NCBI GenBank assembly: GCA_016929905.1
Contig: JAFGHX010000465.1
Coordinates: 22,586-86,585 of the forward strand
Reading direction: 5' to 3'
Length of the DNA: 64,000 nucleotides
Source: Kiritimatiellia bacterium
Lineage (GTDB): Bacteria > Verrucomicrobiota > Kiritimatiellia > JAFGHX01
The translations under genes were made by a program, and so were the position numbers. Every line of letters starts with the position of its first letter. Position 1 is the stretch's first letter. Shown here in pieces: positions 50,651 to 59,504 of the stretch. Under the pieces are notes generated by a model. The model was not told the origin of the DNA. It worked only from the letters and a program-made list of their open reading frames with translations, and searched no databases.

Positions 50651-52323
50651 GGCGCACCTCGCAGGTTGAAGGGGGGCGGTCGCAAGTCGAAGGTCACAGG
50701 TCGAAGGTCAGAGGCCGCGGTTCGGAGGTCCGGGGCCGAAGACGCCGGGTCCGTGACTTTCGACCTTCGACCTTCGACTCTGGACTCTGGGGCCGTGGCT
50801 TTCGACTCCGCCGGCTGGTTCGCCGATGAGGAGAGGACGCGGATCTTGAGTCTGCCGAACAGCTTCATGAGTTTGAGCTGCTCGTCGAATTCGCCGTGGA
50901 CCAGGGCTATGTGCGTGGCGTCGACCGCCGGCTGGCCGAGCGTCGGGTCCATTTCGTGCCAGCGGCCGACAAACACGGCGGGCCAGGCGTGGTAGTAGAA
51001 GGCGCCGTCGAGGTACACGAGGCCGACCTTGATCTGAGCCGGGATCCCCGCGGCACGGGCCAGCGCGACGAACAGGTAGGTGTGCTCATTGCAGTCGCCT
51101 TCGAGCTGCCGGAGCACGTCGACGGCCGAAGGCAGGCTGACGCTGGGCGTCTTGCGCACGTGGGTGTGCACCCAGTCGAAGATGGCGAGCGCGGCCGCGA
51201 GGCTGTCGGAACGTGAGCCGACGATGCGGCGCGCGCGGCGCGCGATGGCGGGGTCGTCGGCCTGGACAAAGGCCGACGCGGCGAGAAACTCGCCGTACCC
51301 GTCCGGAATGCCGGCAAGCGGCAGGCCGTCCGGGGGCAGAGCCGGGCGGGTGACGTGCAGCTCGATGCCGGCCTCCGACCGGCCGGTGACGGACTGGCGC
51401 TCGGACGTGAGCGTGGCCTCGTCGAGCGGGACGCCGCTGAGCCGGATGTGCATGCGGCTGCATTGGCGCGGGTGCGGGATGTCGCCCTCGCTCGGCACGG
51501 CCATGGCGGCGAGCAGATCCTTCTGTTTGCGGATGTCGGCCGCCGATGCGAGCGCCTCCTCCGGCGCGCAGGCTTCCAGCAGCCAGCCGGCCGGCGCCTC
51601 CTGGCGGAGGATCTGCCCCTCGGCATCTATCCAGGAGAGGACCTCCACCCCTTCGTACGTCATCGACAGGAGGGTGGTGGGCCGTTGCCGGCCGGCGAGC
51701 TGGAGCGATTCTTCGCGCAGGGCGCGCACCCGCACGCTGGCGACGCTCAGCGAGATGGGGTTGATCGTCCGGATTCGGATCTCCTGGCCCGGCTTCAGTT
51801 TCTTGAGGGACATCTGCGTCAACGGCGAGTAGAGCACGACGTCGTCGGGGATCGTGACCGCGACACGGCGCCGGCCGTTCGGGCTCGTCACGTAGACGCT
51901 GAACGTGTCGCCGTGCGTGCGCCGCGCCAGGATGCGGACCGTATAGGCGCCGGAGGTCACGCGGAAGGAGAAGCGTTGCAGATGGTGGAGCATATCGAGC
52001 GACGCCTGGCCGGTGGCGAGCACGCTGTGCATCTGGCCCAGGATCTTCATGTCGAGCGACGTTTCGCTGGCGAGCAGGTAGCGGGCGGCCGGTTCCTTTT
52101 CGTTCGTCTCCATCCAGGTGTGCGCGTAGCCGATGTGGGCGTCGTTGAAGGTGATCTTCATCCAGGAGTCCATGGCTACGAGCCCTTCGGACAGCAGGCT
52201 TCTGTAGCCGGGCATCACACGAAGGAAGTAGCCGGGAAAAGCCTCGAATCGGACGAACCAGGCGGCCATAACGGCCCAGAAGGCCAGGATCGCGACTCGA
52301 ATGCAACGGGCGCTGAGTTTCAT
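50647..52323 (-). CDS. Membrane-anchored transglutaminase-like protease-fold protein
   Basis: 558 residues from the ATG at 52323. An N-terminal hydrophobic segment (VAILAFWAVMAAWFVRF) is followed by a large beta domain and a transglutaminase-like core near 420-490: Cys in QLEGDCNEHTYLFVALARAA, His in AFYYHAWPAVFVG and Asp in HEMDPTLGQ make the full triad. The C-terminal 45 residues (SRVEGRRSKV, DLRTAASDLRPVTFDLRPP) are translated family D repeats, not a domain. The stop overlaps the start of the ABC ATPase. It is exported or periplasmic by topology; substrate unknown. Confidence 0.85.
   Translation of the reverse strand: MKLSARCIRVAILAFWAVMAAWFVRFEAFPGYFLRVMPGYRSLLSEGLVAMDSWMKITFNDAHIGYAHTWMETNEKEPAARYLLASETSLDMKILGQMHSVLATGQASLDMLHHLQRFSFRVTSGAYTVRILARRTHGDTFSVYVTSPNGRRRVAVTIPDDVVLYSPLTQMSLKKLKPGQEIRIRTINPISLSVASVRVRALREESLQLAGRQRPTTLLSMTYEGVEVLSWIDAEGQILRQEAPAGWLLEACAPEEALASAADIRKQKDLLAAMAVPSEGDIPHPRQCSRMHIRLSGVPLDEATLTSERQSVTGRSEAGIELHVTRPALPPDGLPLAGIPDGYGEFLAASAFVQADDPAIARRARRIVGSRSDSLAAALAIFDWVHTHVRKTPSVSLPSAVDVLRQLEGDCNEHTYLFVALARAAGIPAQIKVGLVYLDGAFYYHAWPAVFVGRWHEMDPTLGQPAVDATHIALVHGEFDEQLKLMKLFGRLKIRVLSSSANQPAESKATAPESRVEGRRSKVTDPASSAPDLRTAASDLRPVTFDLRPPPFNLRGAP
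50662..50790 (-). repeat. Family D array (GTCGAAGGTCA units) inside the 3' end of the transglutaminase-like gene
   Basis: AAGTCGAAGGTCACAGGTCGAAGGTCAGAGG (in two pieces, 50674-50712) faces CTTTCGACCTTCGACCTTCGACTCTGG (50758-50785) in the opposite sense. The array keeps the frame open for about 40 codons and then gives the stop that overlaps the ATPase start. Confidence 0.8.
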
Positions 52324-52326
52324 GTC

Positions 52327-52400
52327 CCACCAGTGTTCAGTGTTCAGGTTTCGGCGGGGCTGGCCTGAAACCCGAAACCCGAAACCTGAGATCCGCGGTT
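52327..52400 (-). repeat. Family D array (GTTTCGGG and CAGTGTTCAG units) at the 3' end of maf
   Basis: CAGTGTTCAGTGTTCAGG and GAAACCCGAAACCCGAAACC form a degenerate array covering the last codons of maf and the short gap to the next gene. The Maf C-terminal tail FRVSGFRPAPPKPEH is encoded by it. Confidence 0.7.
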
Positions 52401-53053
52401 GCGGCGACAGGCCGCGTTGCAGGCGCTTGGGGGGTGACCGGCTCCGCCGCGGCCCGGCACAGCCGGTAGAAGCATGCGAGCGGGAACCCCACCACATTGT
52501 AGAAGCAACCCTCCACACGCGTGACGAATACGGCGGCCGTGTCCTGAATGCCGTATCCGCCCGCCTTGTCGAACGGCTGGGCGGCGCCGACGTACGCGTC
52601 GATCTCTTCGCGCGAGAGTGGCGCGAAAGCAACGGCCGTACGTTCCAGCTCAACCAGCAGGCGGCCTTCGGGCATGAACAGAAGGGCCAGGCCCGTCAAG
52701 ACGGTGTGCGTCCGGCCGCCGAGGCTGCGAAGCATATCGGCCGCCTCGTGCGCCGCCCTCGGCTTGCCGAGGATGCGGCCGTCGAGCACGACGACCGTGT
52801 CGGCCGAGACGATGACAGCGCGCGCGTGACGGGCCGAGACCGCCTTGGCTTTGCGCCGGGCAAGTTCGATACAGGCTTCCTCCGGCGCGGCGCCGGGGGG
52901 GACCTCTTCCTCCAGTTGCGGAGGGTCGACGGTGAAGGCGAGCCCGAGCTGTTGCAGCAGGACGCGTCGCCGTGGCGACCCTGAAGCCAGGATCAACGGC
53001 CGCCCTCCGAACAGCGACTGGATTCGCTGTGCTAAGCCCTGTCCCTTGCGCAT
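52337..53053 (-). CDS. maf: Maf-family nucleotide pyrophosphatase
   Basis: 238 residues from the ATG at 53053 (GGGGAAG upstream). Family motifs: LILASGSPRRRVLLQQLGL near the N-terminus, VSADTVVVLDGRILGKP, TGLALL, FDKAGGYGIQDTAAVFVTRVEGCFYNVVGFPL (in two parts). Maf proteins hydrolyse non-canonical nucleoside triphosphates (dTTP/UTP or modified). The last 40 residues exceed the normal length of about 195 and come from a repeat array. It is 13 bp upstream of the transglutaminase-like gene. Confidence 0.93.
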   Translation of the reverse strand: MRKGQGLAQRIQSLFGGRPLILASGSPRRRVLLQQLGLAFTVDPPQLEEEVPPGAAPEEACIELARRKAKAVSARHARAVIVSADTVVVLDGRILGKPRAAHEAADMLRSLGGRTHTVLTGLALLFMPEGRLLVELERTAVAFAPLSREEIDAYVGAAQPFDKAGGYGIQDTAAVFVTRVEGCFYNVVGFPLACFYRLCRAAAEPVTPQAPATRPVAATADLRFRVSGFRPAPPKPEH

Positions 53054-53137
53054 ATGGCTTCCCCGCGTGAAACTTGATCGAGAACCTGGCGAAGCTTGGC
53101 CTCCAACTGACGAACTTGGATGAGCACGTCGTCGAAT

Positions 53138-53192
53138 AGCCGCAAAAAGGCGCACAATGGTGCCTTTGTGCTCTTTGTGCCTCCTTGCGGCT
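53138..53192. repeat. Imperfect inverted repeat in the maf-dtd gap
   Basis: AGCCGCAA (53138) pairs with TTGCGGCT (53185), and GGCGCACAA with TTGTGCC between them. A degenerate trace of family A (GGTTCTCGATCAAGTT on the minus strand) lies at 53079-53094. No gene is seen in the 199-bp gap. Confidence 0.5.
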
Positions 53193-53252
53193 GTCCTCCG
53201 CGTGCTCGACCCAGTCGCCTCGTTTCAAAACTCAACACACTTGTTCAGATCT

Positions 53253-53702
53253 TCACGCCGGCGGCTTGCTCTCGAGCATGAGGGTGACCGGGCCGTCATT
53301 GTGGATGGTCACGTGCATCATGGCGCCGAACCGTCCGGTGGCCGTCTTGACGCCACACCGCCGGACAGCTTCACAGAAGGCGCGGTACAGGGGCTCGGAC
53401 ACCTCGGGCGGCGCGGCGTCGACGAAACTCGGGCGCCGGCCTTTTCGTGTGTCGGCGTAGAGCGTGAATTGGGAAATGACGAGGGCCTGGCCCGCGACGT
53501 CCAGCAACGAACGGTTCATGTTCCCGGCATCGTCCGGGAAGATGCGCAGGTTCGCGCACTTCGCCGCGAGTTGCTCCGCATCCTGGGCCGTGTCGCCGTG
53601 GCGGACGCCCAGCAACACGACCAGCCCGCGACCGATTTCGCCAACGGTCTCACCCTCGACGGCGACGGCGCCGTACGAGGCGCGCTGTACCAGGGCGCGC
53701 AC
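53253..53702 (-). CDS. dtd: D-aminoacyl-tRNA deacylase
   Basis: 149 residues from a GTG at 53702, five bases after GGAAGGGAGG. Diagnostic DTD motifs: RALVQRASYGAV at the start, LGVRHGDT, CANLRIFPDD, SQFTLYADTRKGRRPSF (catalytic Thr) and GRFGAMMHVTIHNDGPVT (Gly-cisPro-equivalent GPVT). It removes D-amino acids and Gly from mischarged tRNA. Length is exactly that of the family. An ATG further upstream would add a repeat-like tail and is not preferred. Confidence 0.95.
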   Translation of the reverse strand: MRALVQRASYGAVAVEGETVGEIGRGLVVLLGVRHGDTAQDAEQLAAKCANLRIFPDDAGNMNRSLLDVAGQALVISQFTLYADTRKGRRPSFVDAAPPEVSEPLYRAFCEAVRRCGVKTATGRFGAMMHVTIHNDGPVTLMLESKPPA

Positions 53703-53806
53703 GGCTACCTCCCTTCCATGCGGAGTTCCCGCCTGCCTGCGCAGGCGAAGACGGGTCTCCCCGTTGTGCCGCCGGGCACGTCCCGGTTCGCCCCTCTTTC
53801 CCGTCC

Positions 53807-53835
53807 ATTTTATGGTTTGCATCTCGCCCAAACAA
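53807..53835 (-). promoter_or_regulatory. Candidate promoter for dtd
   Basis: TTGTTT (53835-53830), 17-bp spacer, TAAAAT (53812-53807) on the minus strand, about 105 bp before the GTG start. The same AT-rich island also serves the divergent gene at 53881. Confidence 0.4.
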
Positions 53836-53880
53836 GAGCAGAATAGGGGAGGCTTCGATCGCCGGAGTGGAGGTGCGCGG

Positions 53881-54381
53881 ATGAAGGAATGGATCGACGC
53901 ATTCTGGCAGGTTATCAACCTGTTTCTCGGCGCGCCCGGCTCGGAAGCGCAGTTGTTCTGTGCGCTCGGGTTGGCGGTCCTGGCCTGCGTGCTCGGCGTG
54001 TGCGTGCTCGGCGGCGTGTTCGGTGGCGCCAACACGGGGCTTTGGATGTCGGTCTTCATCGTGGCCGGCTCGATTCTGCTTACGGTGCTGTTCGCTGCGG
54101 CCGTGAAACTGCTGGTAGCCCCGGAACTGGGCTACCGATATCATGTGCCGGCATGGCTGTTGATCGGCTCCGGCGTCGTCGGGCTGCTGCTGTTCGCGCT
54201 CCCGCTCCAGTGCGTCTTCCAGAGAACAAACTATCTCAACGCCCTGCTGGTCTGGGCCATCAGCCTGGTCGCGGCCGCCGTACTGGTGCTGTTGTGCCAG
54301 GCTCTCTTCAGTGCCGCCGACGCGGGCGGCAAGATGTCCGACAAACTCAAGGTTCGAAAAGACTCCCAGGAACAGCTCTGA
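53881..54381 (+). CDS. Four-helix membrane protein, unrecognised
   Basis: 166 residues; GGAGG precedes the ATG at 53881. Four hydrophobic helices: LFCALGLAVLACVLGVCVLG, SVFIVAGSILLTVLFAAAV, WLLIGSGVVGLLLFALPLQ, AISLVAAAVLVLLCQALF, then a basic C-terminus. No family recognised. It is monocistronic by context: divergent from dtd and followed by a terminator. Confidence 0.65.
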   Translation: MKEWIDAFWQVINLFLGAPGSEAQLFCALGLAVLACVLGVCVLGGVFGGANTGLWMSVFIVAGSILLTVLFAAAVKLLVAPELGYRYHVPAWLLIGSGVVGLLLFALPLQCVFQRTNYLNALLVWAISLVAAAVLVLLCQALFSAADAGGKMSDKLKVRKDSQEQL

Positions 54382-54451
54382 GCCTCCCTCGGCCCTTCCG
54401 TGCGCCCCTCGGCCGACCCGATTGGACAACACTTCGGCCGCGTCATTGTCG

Positions 54452-54484
54452 CTTCCGCCGTCGCCAGCGGAAGGGCCGTTTTTT
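54452..54484 (+). terminator. Intrinsic terminator
   Basis: Stem CTTCCGC (54452-54458) with GCGGAAG (54467-54473), extendable by CGGCC/GGCCG pairing, followed by six T (54479-54484). It lies 70 bp after the stop of the membrane-protein gene. Confidence 0.75.
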
Positions 54485-54607
54485 CGAGCAGGGGGCGAGA
54501 AGAAGCGCCGTTTCTGAGCAGCCCCTTAAGACCGGGACCGCTTCGTCCGATAATAGGCATAGGGTAGGGCGGAGTGTTTGTGTGGTTTTTCGGACAGGGG
54601 GCTGGAA

Positions 54608-54868
54608 ATGGACGCGAGCGGGCGGGAACTGTTCATTGCCAGGGTCCACCGGCAGTACCTGGAGGCGCTTGAGGGCAATGATACACAAGGTATGCTCGAC
54701 GCCAGCTACACGCTGCTCTACATCTACGCTCACCTGGGCAATATCCTGCTGGCCAACAAATGGGCCGCCGAATGCGAGAAGCACACGGATGATTCCGCCG
54801 AACTGATGCGGATCAAGATGGCGCTTGTGACCGCCATCGTCAAATGGGCGCGATGGAGTCACTCATAG
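54608..54868 (+). CDS. Small all-helical protein, unrecognised
   Basis: 86 residues; AGGGGGC precedes the ATG at 54608. The composition (LFIARVHRQYLEALEGND, LDASYTLLYIYAHLGNILLA, WAAECEKHTDDSAELMRIKM) suggests two or three amphipathic helices, TPR-like in spacing, but no family is recognised. It lies between a terminator and a large secreted protein. Confidence 0.55.
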   Translation: MDASGRELFIARVHRQYLEALEGNDTQGMLDASYTLLYIYAHLGNILLANKWAAECEKHTDDSAELMRIKMALVTAIVKWARWSHS

Positions 54869-55030
54869 GCGAACCTGCTAGAGAACCCGCCTTCGCTCAG
54901 ATAGCTTCCGCCGCTGCCCCGCGGCCTGCCACTTCCGAATCGCCTTTTTTGCGGCGTTGTGGTATAAGAGGGGTCCTATTGGGGCCGCAATCGGAAAGGC
55001 GTTGGGACGGTGTGGGGGCAAGGGGTGAGG

Positions 55031-58000
55031 ATGGCAACACGTGGTGGGGCGGTGTGGGCGTGGCTGCTCGTGCTTCTCGTTTCGATCCGCTCGGTCCGGA
55101 GCCAGGCGCCCGACGCGCAGACGGATCTGGCCGGCCTGCCGGGCCGCTGGGTGGAAGCCGAGGCGTCTGTGTTGAATCGGGGCGGCCGGGTTGAAGAGGG
55201 GCCGGGCTCGCACGGTGGGCGGCACGTCGCCTCGTTCGGGCGGGTGGGTCAGTTTCTCGCCTTCGACTTGAATCTGGGCGAGGGGCTCGAGGACGCGATG
55301 TGCTACGTGCGTTACAGCACCGGCGCGCGCCGCGGACGTAGCCTGCGGGCAAGCATTGTGTGCAACGATCCCGCCGCCCGCGATCCCTTCGACAGGAAAT
55401 ACCCCGGCGGCACGCGGACGGTATTCACGGCGGAGGCGACCGGCGCCTGGGACGCCCACGAGTGGGCCGCGGTCCACCTGGAGGGGCATCACCGGGGGCG
55501 GCTGCGTCTGTTCCTCATCGCGGAGAAGGGCAGTGTCCCGTTCAACGTGGACGTGGTCGGAGTGACGCCCGTGCTGAGCAAGGGGCTCTGGCGGCCGCCG
55601 GATGCAGTGGCCAACGGGGTGTTCGTGGGGGCGCCTTACGTGTCGCCGCCCATCTCGCTGAGCGCCGCCTGGGACGACCCGACGGGGTTGTACGAGCTGA
55701 CGGATCCCGCGGCCGGCGTGCAGCCGGAACTGAACATCGTCATACGCAGTCTCCAGGTTGTCGGCGACCTGACGCCCGACCTCATGGTCTCGGTTTGGGC
55801 GCGAGGGTCCGAGCGGGTGTGGAAGGGGCGGCATCCCGTGCAGGTTTGGGCGAAGGGCCGGAAGGAGTGGGGGTTCAAGCTGCCGGCCATGCGGAGCCCG
55901 GACTGGTACGAAGTGCGCGTGGGCGGCGTGCTGGAGGGCGAGGTCGCGGCGAAATGCCGGCTGGGGCTCGCCGTCGTGCGGCCCGCGGGCAGGGGGCTGA
56001 TGCCGGCGTCCGCCTTTGGCATGCGATTCTGGAGCGGGAGCGATCGGGCGGTGGAGCAGACCATTGCCGAGCGGATGGGCGTGAAGTGGTGCAGAGAACT
56101 CCGCGCGGCCCAGCCGCGCGACGTGTGTGGCGCGCGCGGCCGATACTGGGTTGGCGCGGCCGTGAACAAGGCGCGCGAGTCGATAGAGAGCTGGAACGCG
56201 CACGGCGTCTCCTGCCTGGGCTATGTCGGGAACAACATACCCCAGAATGTGGAGCCCGATCCGCTCGGGCGCAAGATTTCCTCCTATCAGAATCGGCCCA
56301 AGGACATGGCCTGGCACGCCGACATGGTCTACCATCTGATCGGACCGTTGCGGGACTTGGTCGCCTGCTGGGAAATATGGGACAACCCCGCTGTGCCCGG
56401 TTGGACGTGGCGCAGCGGGACGGCCTCGGACTTCCGTACGATGAGCCGGACGGTCTGGCAGCGTGTGAAGCCGGCGTTTCCCGAGGTGATGCTGCTGCCC
56501 GGCGGCGACGCGACCTTCGCGCACGATGTCGTGTTTGTGGAAGGCGGCGCAGACGCCGGGTATGCGGACGGGGCGTGCGCTCAGGCTGTCGGCCTGCCGG
56601 AGCCCGGGATGGTGAGGGAAGCCGCGTTGGCCGCATGGGCCGCCGCTTCATCGCCGGTCGCCGCGGGGCGGGCGGGCGTCTGGGTCACGCGGGCCGGCGT
56701 TTCCGAGAGTGCCTTCGAGGATCTTCCGGAAGACGAACGCAAGTTCATGGTGGCCCGTACGCTGGCGCCGGTCTACCTGCTGAACCTGTTCGGGGCCGGC
56801 AGCGTTCCGGTTCGGATATTCTGGCACGGCCTGTCGCACGGCGGCGGGGAGGGCGCGCGGAATCTGTACGAGCCCGCGACCGGCTCGCCGAAACCCGGCG
56901 TGTGCGCCTACGCGGCCATGACCCATTTCCTGGAAGGCAAGCGGCTCGTGCGCGACGTCTATGCCCGGCTCGGCGCGGTTTGGGGCGCGTTGTTCGAGGG
57001 GCCGGACGGCGGGGCGACGGCCGCTCTGTTCCTGGAGCGCGGGTACAGCGGCGCGCTCTCTATCCCGGGCTCATCCGGCATTCGAGCCTTCGACTACCTC
57101 GGCCGCGAACTGGAACGGACCGATTCCGGGCCGATGCGCGTGACGGTTGAGCCCTGGGCGGTCGTCTACCTCGTGGCGAACGGTTCCGTGCAGGAACTCG
57201 CCGACGCCCTGACCCGCGACGCCGAGTGGGAGCTGAACCCGGCCGTCGCCGTCTATCCCCTTTCCCTCACGCGGCCGCTCGCCTCGAAACCGCCGCTTGA
57301 GTTCCTCGTCGAGAACGTCGGCCCCGCGCCGCTGTCCGCCGTGCTCACCGTGCGGCCGCCGGCGGGGTGGGCGTTCGCCGGCGGCCGGCTTGCGATCGAC
57401 GCCCTCCAACCCGGCGAGCGGCGGACCGTCGCCTGCCCCGTGACGCGCGTCGTCGCGCGGGACGACAATCGGTACCCGGTCGCCTACGAACTGGAGGCCG
57501 CCGGCCGCGTGAGCGGCGGCACCCAGACGGTGCAGGTCGCCTACGCGCCGATGCGAACCCTCCGCATCGACGGCCGGCTCGACGACTGGCTGGGGGTGCC
57601 CGCGGTGTCGATCGTCGTCTCCAACCGCCTCCCGGCGGTGGCGCCGGAGCCGGGTTCCGCGATCGACCCGGAGCAGGCGCCTCCCGAGCCGGCCTACGGG
57701 CCGCCCGTCGTCTACCGCGCCATGACCTGTTGGGATGCCGGCAACTTCTTCTTCGCTGCCGAGGTCCCCGACGACGAACACCGGCCCAAGAGCGTGTTTT
57801 CGGACGACCCGTACGCACGGGTGCCCTTCGTGGACGGTGTGCAGTTGGTGTTCGATTGCACGCGCGAGAATCCGGACGATTTCTTCAGAGACCATCCGCT
57901 CTGCGACAAGGCGCTCGCCGCCGATGTCGACTATGAGTTCGCGCTGACCCTGGCCTGCGACATGCGATACGGCCCGAGCTTTGCGTCGAAGCCCCCGTTC

Positions 58001-58450
58001 CCGGGCGACCTGAGGGGGTTGCGGCGCGTGCCGGAGTTGCTGCGGCTGGCGGCGCCCGGCACACGGCACCGCGCGTTCTACCCGTCGAACCCGAAGACGC
58101 AGCCGGGCCTTGGCGTTGTGCCGGCCGGCCCGTTCAGGGGGCGGCAGGCAGCCGTGCAGATCGTGCGCGACGAGGAGCGGAAGGTCACAATCTATGAGGC
58201 CGCTCTGGCCTGGGCCGCTCTGCCGGAGCTGGGCCGGCAACTCGCCGCACTGGCGCCGAACGACTATCTCGTGACCGGTCTGGCTTTTGCGGTGAACGAT
58301 GCTTCTACCAACGGCTGCCGCACCGCCTACTGGACGCGTGAGGCCGGGCTGGCTCGGTCCGGCGCGTTCGGATTCTCCGCCCGCGACGGCAGCAGCGGAA
58401 CGCGACGGGCGGGCGGGCGCGTCCTCACCCGGTGGGGTTTCGGGCGGTAG
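55031..58450 (+). CDS. Secreted GH39-like protein with CBM9-like C-terminus; acid/base residue apparently lost
   Basis: 1139 residues; AAGGGGTGAGG precedes the ATG at 55031. Signal peptide VWAWLLVLLVSIRSVRS. Residues 25-200 look like a CBM-type beta domain (GQFLAFDLNLGEGL), followed by a barrel region with GVSCLGYVGNNIPQN and CWEIWDNPAVPGWTW. The usual NEP (acid/base Glu) reads DNP, so catalysis is doubtful. The C-terminal 300 residues are CBM9-like (RIDGRLDDWLGVPAV, VPFVDGVQLVFDC). It resembles the two paralogues at 6608-14371 in architecture but is clearly divergent. Either a binding protein or an unusual hydrolase. Confidence 0.65.
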   Translation: MATRGGAVWAWLLVLLVSIRSVRSQAPDAQTDLAGLPGRWVEAEASVLNRGGRVEEGPGSHGGRHVASFGRVGQFLAFDLNLGEGLEDAMCYVRYSTGARRGRSLRASIVCNDPAARDPFDRKYPGGTRTVFTAEATGAWDAHEWAAVHLEGHHRGRLRLFLIAEKGSVPFNVDVVGVTPVLSKGLWRPPDAVANGVFVGAPYVSPPISLSAAWDDPTGLYELTDPAAGVQPELNIVIRSLQVVGDLTPDLMVSVWARGSERVWKGRHPVQVWAKGRKEWGFKLPAMRSPDWYEVRVGGVLEGEVAAKCRLGLAVVRPAGRGLMPASAFGMRFWSGSDRAVEQTIAERMGVKWCRELRAAQPRDVCGARGRYWVGAAVNKARESIESWNAHGVSCLGYVGNNIPQNVEPDPLGRKISSYQNRPKDMAWHADMVYHLIGPLRDLVACWEIWDNPAVPGWTWRSGTASDFRTMSRTVWQRVKPAFPEVMLLPGGDATFAHDVVFVEGGADAGYADGACAQAVGLPEPGMVREAALAAWAAASSPVAAGRAGVWVTRAGVSESAFEDLPEDERKFMVARTLAPVYLLNLFGAGSVPVRIFWHGLSHGGGEGARNLYEPATGSPKPGVCAYAAMTHFLEGKRLVRDVYARLGAVWGALFEGPDGGATAALFLERGYSGALSIPGSSGIRAFDYLGRELERTDSGPMRVTVEPWAVVYLVANGSVQELADALTRDAEWELNPAVAVYPLSLTRPLASKPPLEFLVENVGPAPLSAVLTVRPPAGWAFAGGRLAIDALQPGERRTVACPVTRVVARDDNRYPVAYELEAAGRVSGGTQTVQVAYAPMRTLRIDGRLDDWLGVPAVSIVVSNRLPAVAPEPGSAIDPEQAPPEPAYGPPVVYRAMTCWDAGNFFFAAEVPDDEHRPKSVFSDDPYARVPFVDGVQLVFDCTRENPDDFFRDHPLCDKALAADVDYEFALTLACDMRYGPSFASKPPFPGDLRGLRRVPELLRLAAPGTRHRAFYPSNPKTQPGLGVVPAGPFRGRQAAVQIVRDEERKVTIYEAALAWAALPELGRQLAALAPNDYLVTGLAFAVNDASTNGCRTAYWTREAGLARSGAFGFSARDGSSGTRRAGGRVLTRWGFGR

Positions 58451-58452
58451 GC

Positions 58453-58488
58453 GCGGGTTGAGGGCCGCAGAGCAGCCCTCAACCCGCG
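58453..58488 (+). terminator. Hairpin directly after the stop, terminator-like
   Basis: GCGGGTTGAGGGC (58453) pairs perfectly with GCCCTCAACCCGC (58475), 13-bp stem, loop of about 9 nt. There is no T-run; a family D array follows instead. Confidence 0.5.
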
Positions 58489-58541
58489 ATGGTTGAGGGT
58501 CGATGGTCAATGGTCGATGGTTGATGGTTGATGGTTGATGG
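58489..58541 (+). repeat. Family D array (GGTTGAT units)
   Basis: Seven to eight copies of GATGGTT/GATGGTC. A second short block (GGGTTGATGGTTGATG, 58574-58590) follows after a GAAGCCCGACGAAGCC motif. Located 39 bp after the stop of the secreted protein. Confidence 0.8.
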
Positions 58542-58644
58542 CGAAGCCCGACGAAGCCAGGAACGGCGAAGTCGGGTTGATGGTTGATGAGGTGTCCGCC
58601 GTAGACCCGGCGCAGGCGGATCGCGGAACGGAGGGGGCCCTGTG

Positions 58645-59457
58645 ATGGTATTGCGCAACGCTCTCACGGTTTCCGTTGTTCAGAACAGTGCCGGTACGGA
58701 CGGCCGGGCCAACCTTCGGCGGATCGAGCGCCTCGTGGCGCAGGCCCCGCGCTCGGACCTCTATGCCCTGCCGGAAGTGTTCAGCATGCGCGGCCATGAC
58801 CGCGACTACCGGGATGCGGCTCAGCCGCTCGGGCGCCACGACGTGTTGGGGGCGCTGCGCCAAATGGCAACGGCCCGGCGTGCCTGGGTTCTGGCCGGAA
58901 GCGTTATCGAAAAACGCCGCAACGGCGTGTTCAACACCAGCGTGCTGCTCGCGCCCGACGGCCGGATTGCATCGGCTTACCGGAAGATTCATTTGTTCGA
59001 AGCCCGTCTGGATGACGGCCGTATCATCCGCGAGAAGGACGCGTACAGCCCGGGCCGCGAGCCCGTGCTGGCGCACATCGGGAACTGGGTGTGCGGCTTG
59101 GCCGTGTGCTACGACTTGCGCTTTCCCGAGTTGTTTCGGCATTACGTTGGCAAGGGCGCCCAGCTTCTGATGATTCCCTCGAATTTCACGCAACGCACGG
59201 GGCGCGATCATTGGGAGGTGCTCGTACGGGCGCGCGCCGTCGAGAACCAGTGCTTCGTCGTCGCGCCCAATCAGTGCGGCGTCAATCCCCGCACAGGCGT
59301 GGCCAGCTACGGGCACAGCCTGATCGTCGGGCCGTGGGGCGAGATCCTGGCCGAGGCCGGAAAGCGCCCGACGGTCGTGAGCGCGACCCTGGATCGCGCC
59401 CGGCTCAGACAGGTCCGTCGGCGAATCCCCGCCTTGAAGCACCGGCGACTGGGGTGA
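58645..59457 (+). CDS. Nitrilase-superfamily amidohydrolase (Nit1/Nit2-like)
   Basis: 270 residues; GGAGGGGG precedes GTG (58642) and ATG (58645); ATG is preferred. The catalytic triad is complete: Glu44 (YALPEVFS), Lys114 (AYRKIHLF) and Cys155 (GLAVCYDLRFPE). NQCGVN and the closing LDRARLRQVRRRIPAL match the omega-amidase/deaminated-glutathione amidase branch. It cleaves a small amide in the cytoplasm. It stands alone, followed by a terminator. Confidence 0.9.
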   Translation: MVLRNALTVSVVQNSAGTDGRANLRRIERLVAQAPRSDLYALPEVFSMRGHDRDYRDAAQPLGRHDVLGALRQMATARRAWVLAGSVIEKRRNGVFNTSVLLAPDGRIASAYRKIHLFEARLDDGRIIREKDAYSPGREPVLAHIGNWVCGLAVCYDLRFPELFRHYVGKGAQLLMIPSNFTQRTGRDHWEVLVRARAVENQCFVVAPNQCGVNPRTGVASYGHSLIVGPWGEILAEAGKRPTVVSATLDRARLRQVRRRIPALKHRRLG

Positions 59458-59469
59458 TTCAGCCTGGAA

Positions 59470-59504
59470 AGAGCCGTTCGGCTGGCAGCCAGCCGAACGG
59501 CTCT
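59470..59504 (+). terminator. Strong hairpin after the nitrilase gene
   Basis: AGAGCCGTTCGGCTGG and its exact complement form a 16-bp perfect stem around a 3-nt loop, 13 bp after the stop. There is no T-run beyond CTCTAT. Very stable, so termination or mRNA protection is likely. Confidence 0.6.

Noticed and set aside
53881..54868. Possible toxin-antitoxin or phage holin pair (small membrane protein and small helical protein)
   Set aside because: A terminator separates the two genes, and neither has a recognisable toxin or antitoxin motif.
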